64,000 bases of DNA, from NCBI GenBank assembly GCA_017163975.1, contig JAFFSR010000245.1:2619001-2683000 (forward strand), given 5' to 3'. The notes beneath the pieces are model-generated. The model saw nothing but the letters and a program-made list of their open reading frames with translations. It was not told the DNA's origin and searched no databases. This stretch comes from Anastatus disparis (Eukaryota; Arthropoda; Insecta; Hymenoptera; Eupelmidae). This document shows, one piece after another, positions 60,983 through 64,000 of this stretch (its first letter is position 1; each line of letters begins with the position of its first letter). The translations under genes were made by a program, and so were the position numbers.

Positions 60983-62810
60983 CCCTACTGAAAAATCTCT
61001 CGTGAGATCTCATGTGAGATCTCATGCCAAATTCTCATGTAACTATATTTCTGAAAATTCTAAGTCTGATGATTACTAAAAATTTCTAAGTTCCTACTAT
61101 CAAAATAAAATTTTTTAATTCAAATTTTTTTTGTTTTTGTTTCCAGACATTTTACAATAATTTAGTTCATTAAAAACTAATACCTTCCTGCTAAATCTTA
61201 CGTAAGATCTCATGTAAGATCTCATGTTAAAATTTCATGCGAACAAGTTATAAAAATTTTAAGCTTTTTAATTTATATGAAAATTTTCAAATCCCTAGTA
61301 TGAAAAATAATTTTTCGAAATTCATTTATTTGGTTTCTAGATAATTGAATACATTAAAAATTAGTTAACCACTTCGATTCTGTACTTTACGTAGCAAAAA
61401 CAAAGTCAGACAATTGTTTAAAATTTTTTAAACAAATGCCTTTGAAACTTATAATTTTTTTATTTTTGGTCATTTTAAATTGATTTAGCTTCACAAAAAA
61501 TAACATTTTACAAACTTCAATTTTTGACTTTTCGTGGAAAAGACGAAGTCTTATTATTTTTTAAAATTTCTTTGTCTATGGTAGAAACAACTGTCCATAG
61601 AAGGCAATAATTTTTACATCTTTGTACATTCTAAAACAATCTAGCTTGTAACAAAATAACGTTTTACTACTTGTAAAAAAATCTTACCTTAGATATTGTA
61701 CCAAAGAAGTAGATAAGTGGATCTCTTATACCCATCACAGGCAAAGGAGTTTGTCCGATTGGCCTGAGAGAAGAAAAACGCCGTAAAATAAAAAGGACGA
61801 GAAGCGCCCACGACGCGTGCAGTTTCGTCTCTTATACATTCCGTGCCTGTGTCATGTGTAAAAGACAATGCTACATGCGTCGTGCGCACTTCTCGCGCAT
61901 TTTCACGCTCTTTTTTGTTTTTCAGCGTCTTTCTTTCCTCAGGCTAAGTGGAGAAGTTTTCGTGTTTGATTCGGGTTTAAGAGACAAAGCTGTATATTGT
62001 GCACATTTCCCACGCTTTTTCGTGCCCTTTTTATTTTACGGCGTCTTTTTTCTCTCAAATTAATCGGACAAACTCCCTTGCCTGTTTCAGGTATAAGACA
62101 CCAACTTACCTACTTTTTTGGTACAATATCTAAGGTAAGAATTTTTTTACAAGCAGTAAAATGTTATTTTGTTACAAGTTAGATTGTTTTAGAATGTACA
62201 TAGATGTAAAAATTATTGCCTTCTATGAACAGTTGTTTCCACTCCAGACAAAGAAATTTTAAAAAATAATAAGACTCGTCTTTTTCATGAAAAGTCAAAA
62301 TAGAAGTTTGTAAAATGTTATTTTTTGTGAAGCTAAATCAAATTAAAATGACCAAAAATAAAAAAAATTATAAGTTTTGAAGGCATTTGTTTCAAATATT
62401 TTGAACAATCGTCTGACTTTGAATCGAACTGGTTAACTAATTTTTAATGAATTAAATTATCTAGAAACCAAATAAATGAATTTCGAAAAATTGTTTTTCA
62501 TACTTGAAAATGTTCATGTAAATTAAAAAGCTTAAAATTTTTGAAAACTTGTTTGCATGAAATTTAAACATGAGATCTTACATCAGATCTCACGTGGGAT
62601 TTAGCAGAAATGTATTAGTTGTTAATGAACTAAATTATTGTAAAATGTCTAGAAACAAAAAAAAATATATTAAATTAAAAAATTTTTCTTTGATAGTTGG
62701 AACTTAAAAGTTTTTAGTAGCTATCGGACTTAAAATTTTCACGAATATAGTCACATGAGAATTTGGAATGAGATCTCACATGAGATCTCACGTGAGATTT
62801 TTCAGTAGGG
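60983..62810. mobile_element. 1.83-kb palindromic element with GAGATCTC subterminal repeats
   Basis: Ends read CCCTACTGAAAAATCTC and the inverse, flanked on both sides by TA runs. Just inside, GTGAGATCTCATGTGAGATC-type repeats occur, and a second copy of the end-like block (ctgctaaatctta, cgtaagatctca) lies about 215 bases further in, mirrored on the other side near 62560-62610. The arms meet around 61900, where the centre is GC-richer and itself imperfectly palindromic (acggcgt and its inverse). The ORFs in the centre have no family signature. Confidence 0.85.
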
Positions 62811-62820
62811 ATATATATAT

Positions 62821-64000
62821 GGGCGATTCCACGTCAAGCGGAACAGACAAAATTTTTTTATTAGCTTAAAATGTTTGTTTTTATGCCCTGAAAAACCAAA
62901 AATTTTTTCAGATTATTTTAGGCCATAAATTCCGAGATATAAACATCCAAAGTTGGTCAAAAACGCAATTTCGTGAAAAAATTCGTTTTTTTCACTCTAA
63001 ATAGCGCGAGAATGGCGTGTTTGACTAAAAATATTTTTAATATATAATGTTTACAAAATTTTACGAACTTTTTAAAAAATTAAACATTTCCACCATCACA
63101 GCCCTTTCAAGGTACTTTTTTGTCAATTTTAAAGTAAAAAATAGCTTAAATACACGACCATCAAACTTTTTCGTCTTCTAACCATAAAAAATGGATTCCT
63201 TGTCGAAAATTACTCAAATCATTAAGTTTTTGGAGTGGGCAAATAGGTATTATTAGTTTTATAAAGTAATTTCCAAAAAAACTCGATATTTTTATCAAAA
63301 CCACAACTCTTTCCGTTTTTATCATCTCTCACTGGTCTGTTGTAGTTCGACTTTGTGTCTATGATTTATCAATTCTCGGAGCTTATGTTTTAGTTTCAAG
63401 AAGATTCATAACTTAGTTGATTTTAATTTGAAAAATTATTTTTACAGATCTAGAGGTTTATTTCATAAAAGTCAGCTTTATTTTTAAAAAATAACTTTAG
63501 AACCTTACAAAACACACATCTTGTTACTTTTATCAAGCATATGTAGTAATTTAAGAAATAATGATAATGGTAATACTACTACTAATAATAATAATGATGA
63601 TCAAAATGATATCAAAATACTCTTGTTTGGAATTACTCTGGTAGAATATAAAATGAAAGAAAATTTTTTAAACTCTCTTTTTATCCCTAAAAAAATGTTT
63701 ATATTAAGAAACGCTATCTCCCTCTTCTTCACACCATTAACAAGGACTATAATTGTTGAAGAATTCATACTGCGATAAATATTACAATAATAAAATGACT
63801 ATCACATTTAAATGATACGTTGAAGATCCAGAAAGTATTAACTCTGAGAAAACAGTTTCTCAGAAGTTTTTGGGAAAGCTGATTCTAAGGTCATACTGTC
63901 ATTCATTCATAATATGATTATAGATAATAAGTAATTCACTGAATATTTAACAATTGAGAAATTGTTTCTGCAGCTACTTATCCATTTTCTTTAGCCTTTT
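62821..64000. other. End of a further element, then unassigned DNA to the window edge
   Basis: GGGCGATTCCACGTCAAG directly follows a TA run and resembles the end of the 45119 element. The other end would lie beyond the window. A run of aat and gat triplets at 63560-63610 gives an N-rich ORF (63521-63778) without family signature. No gene is supported. Confidence 0.45.

Noticed and set aside
63521..63778. 85-residue N-rich ORF as a gene
   Set aside because: Low-complexity asparagine run from aat and gat triplets; no domain and no supporting context.

Overview
This window looks like repeat-rich, AT-rich DNA from the nuclear genome of an animal, most likely an insect. The evidence is spliceosomal introns inside a transposase gene, tRNA-derived SINEs, Helitron, Penelope, Copia, Gypsy, non-LTR and ISL2EU elements, long (TA)n and (GT)n microsatellites, and very low gene density. 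A parasitoid wasp or similar arthropod would fit the style, but the sequence alone does not settle this. I found no intact host gene. A CpG-richer stretch around 1740-3100 could be a promoter or 5' exon of a host gene, but I cannot demonstrate one.

Layout. 1-3250: AT-rich DNA, a terminal-repeat copy (930-1285) and the CpG-richer stretch. 3250-6655: an inverted-repeat DNA transposon with a decayed coding core, carrying a SINE (3878-4153) in one arm and a TTAA-flanked hairpin MITE (5807-6194) in the other. 6830-8590: minus-strand Helitron remnant. 8660-10140: two copies of an AAA-ATPase (AFG2/SPATA5-like) pseudogene, the second fused to a 5'-truncated non-LTR retrotransposon (10142-11815). 12809-14320: microsatellite plus a satellite of about 165 bp. 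14588-15018: MITE with nested hairpins. 18496-24172: MITEs, tandem repeats with a SINE, and long palindromes. 25578-27475: Copia fragment interrupted by a hairpin element. 28842-30902: 2.06-kb palindrome. 31036-33866: Penelope-like element with an inverted partial copy. 33929-36889 and 38323-39547: palindromes.

40284-44748 holds the best-preserved mobile element, an ISL2EU-type DNA transposon. It has terminal inverted repeats with TA duplications, a plus-strand gene for a SWIM/YqaJ-nuclease protein and a convergent minus-strand three-exon gene for a THAP-DDE transposase. The transposase would bind the ends and catalyse transposition; the nuclease role in mobility is not known. The nuclease gene carries a frameshift explained exactly by a 10-bp tandem duplication.

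45119-46864: two hairpin elements. 47071-54842: two 965-bp inverted arms, almost identical wherever I compared them, around a 5.8-kb spacer that contains a Gypsy integrase fragment followed, in an unusual order, by a zinc-knuckle ORF. 56805-60969: plus-strand Helitron C-terminus and 3' end, into which a non-LTR retrotransposon tail and a TA-flanked MITE have been inserted. 60983-62810: 1.83-kb palindrome with subterminal GAGATCTC repeats, next to the end of another element at 62821.

Overall the window is a nested graveyard of mobile elements. About 40 percent of it lies within the outer limits of long inverted repeats. No CRISPR, operon or clearly host-encoded system was seen. Coordinates of repeat arms were aligned by eye and are approximate to a few bases unless a target-site duplication fixes them.
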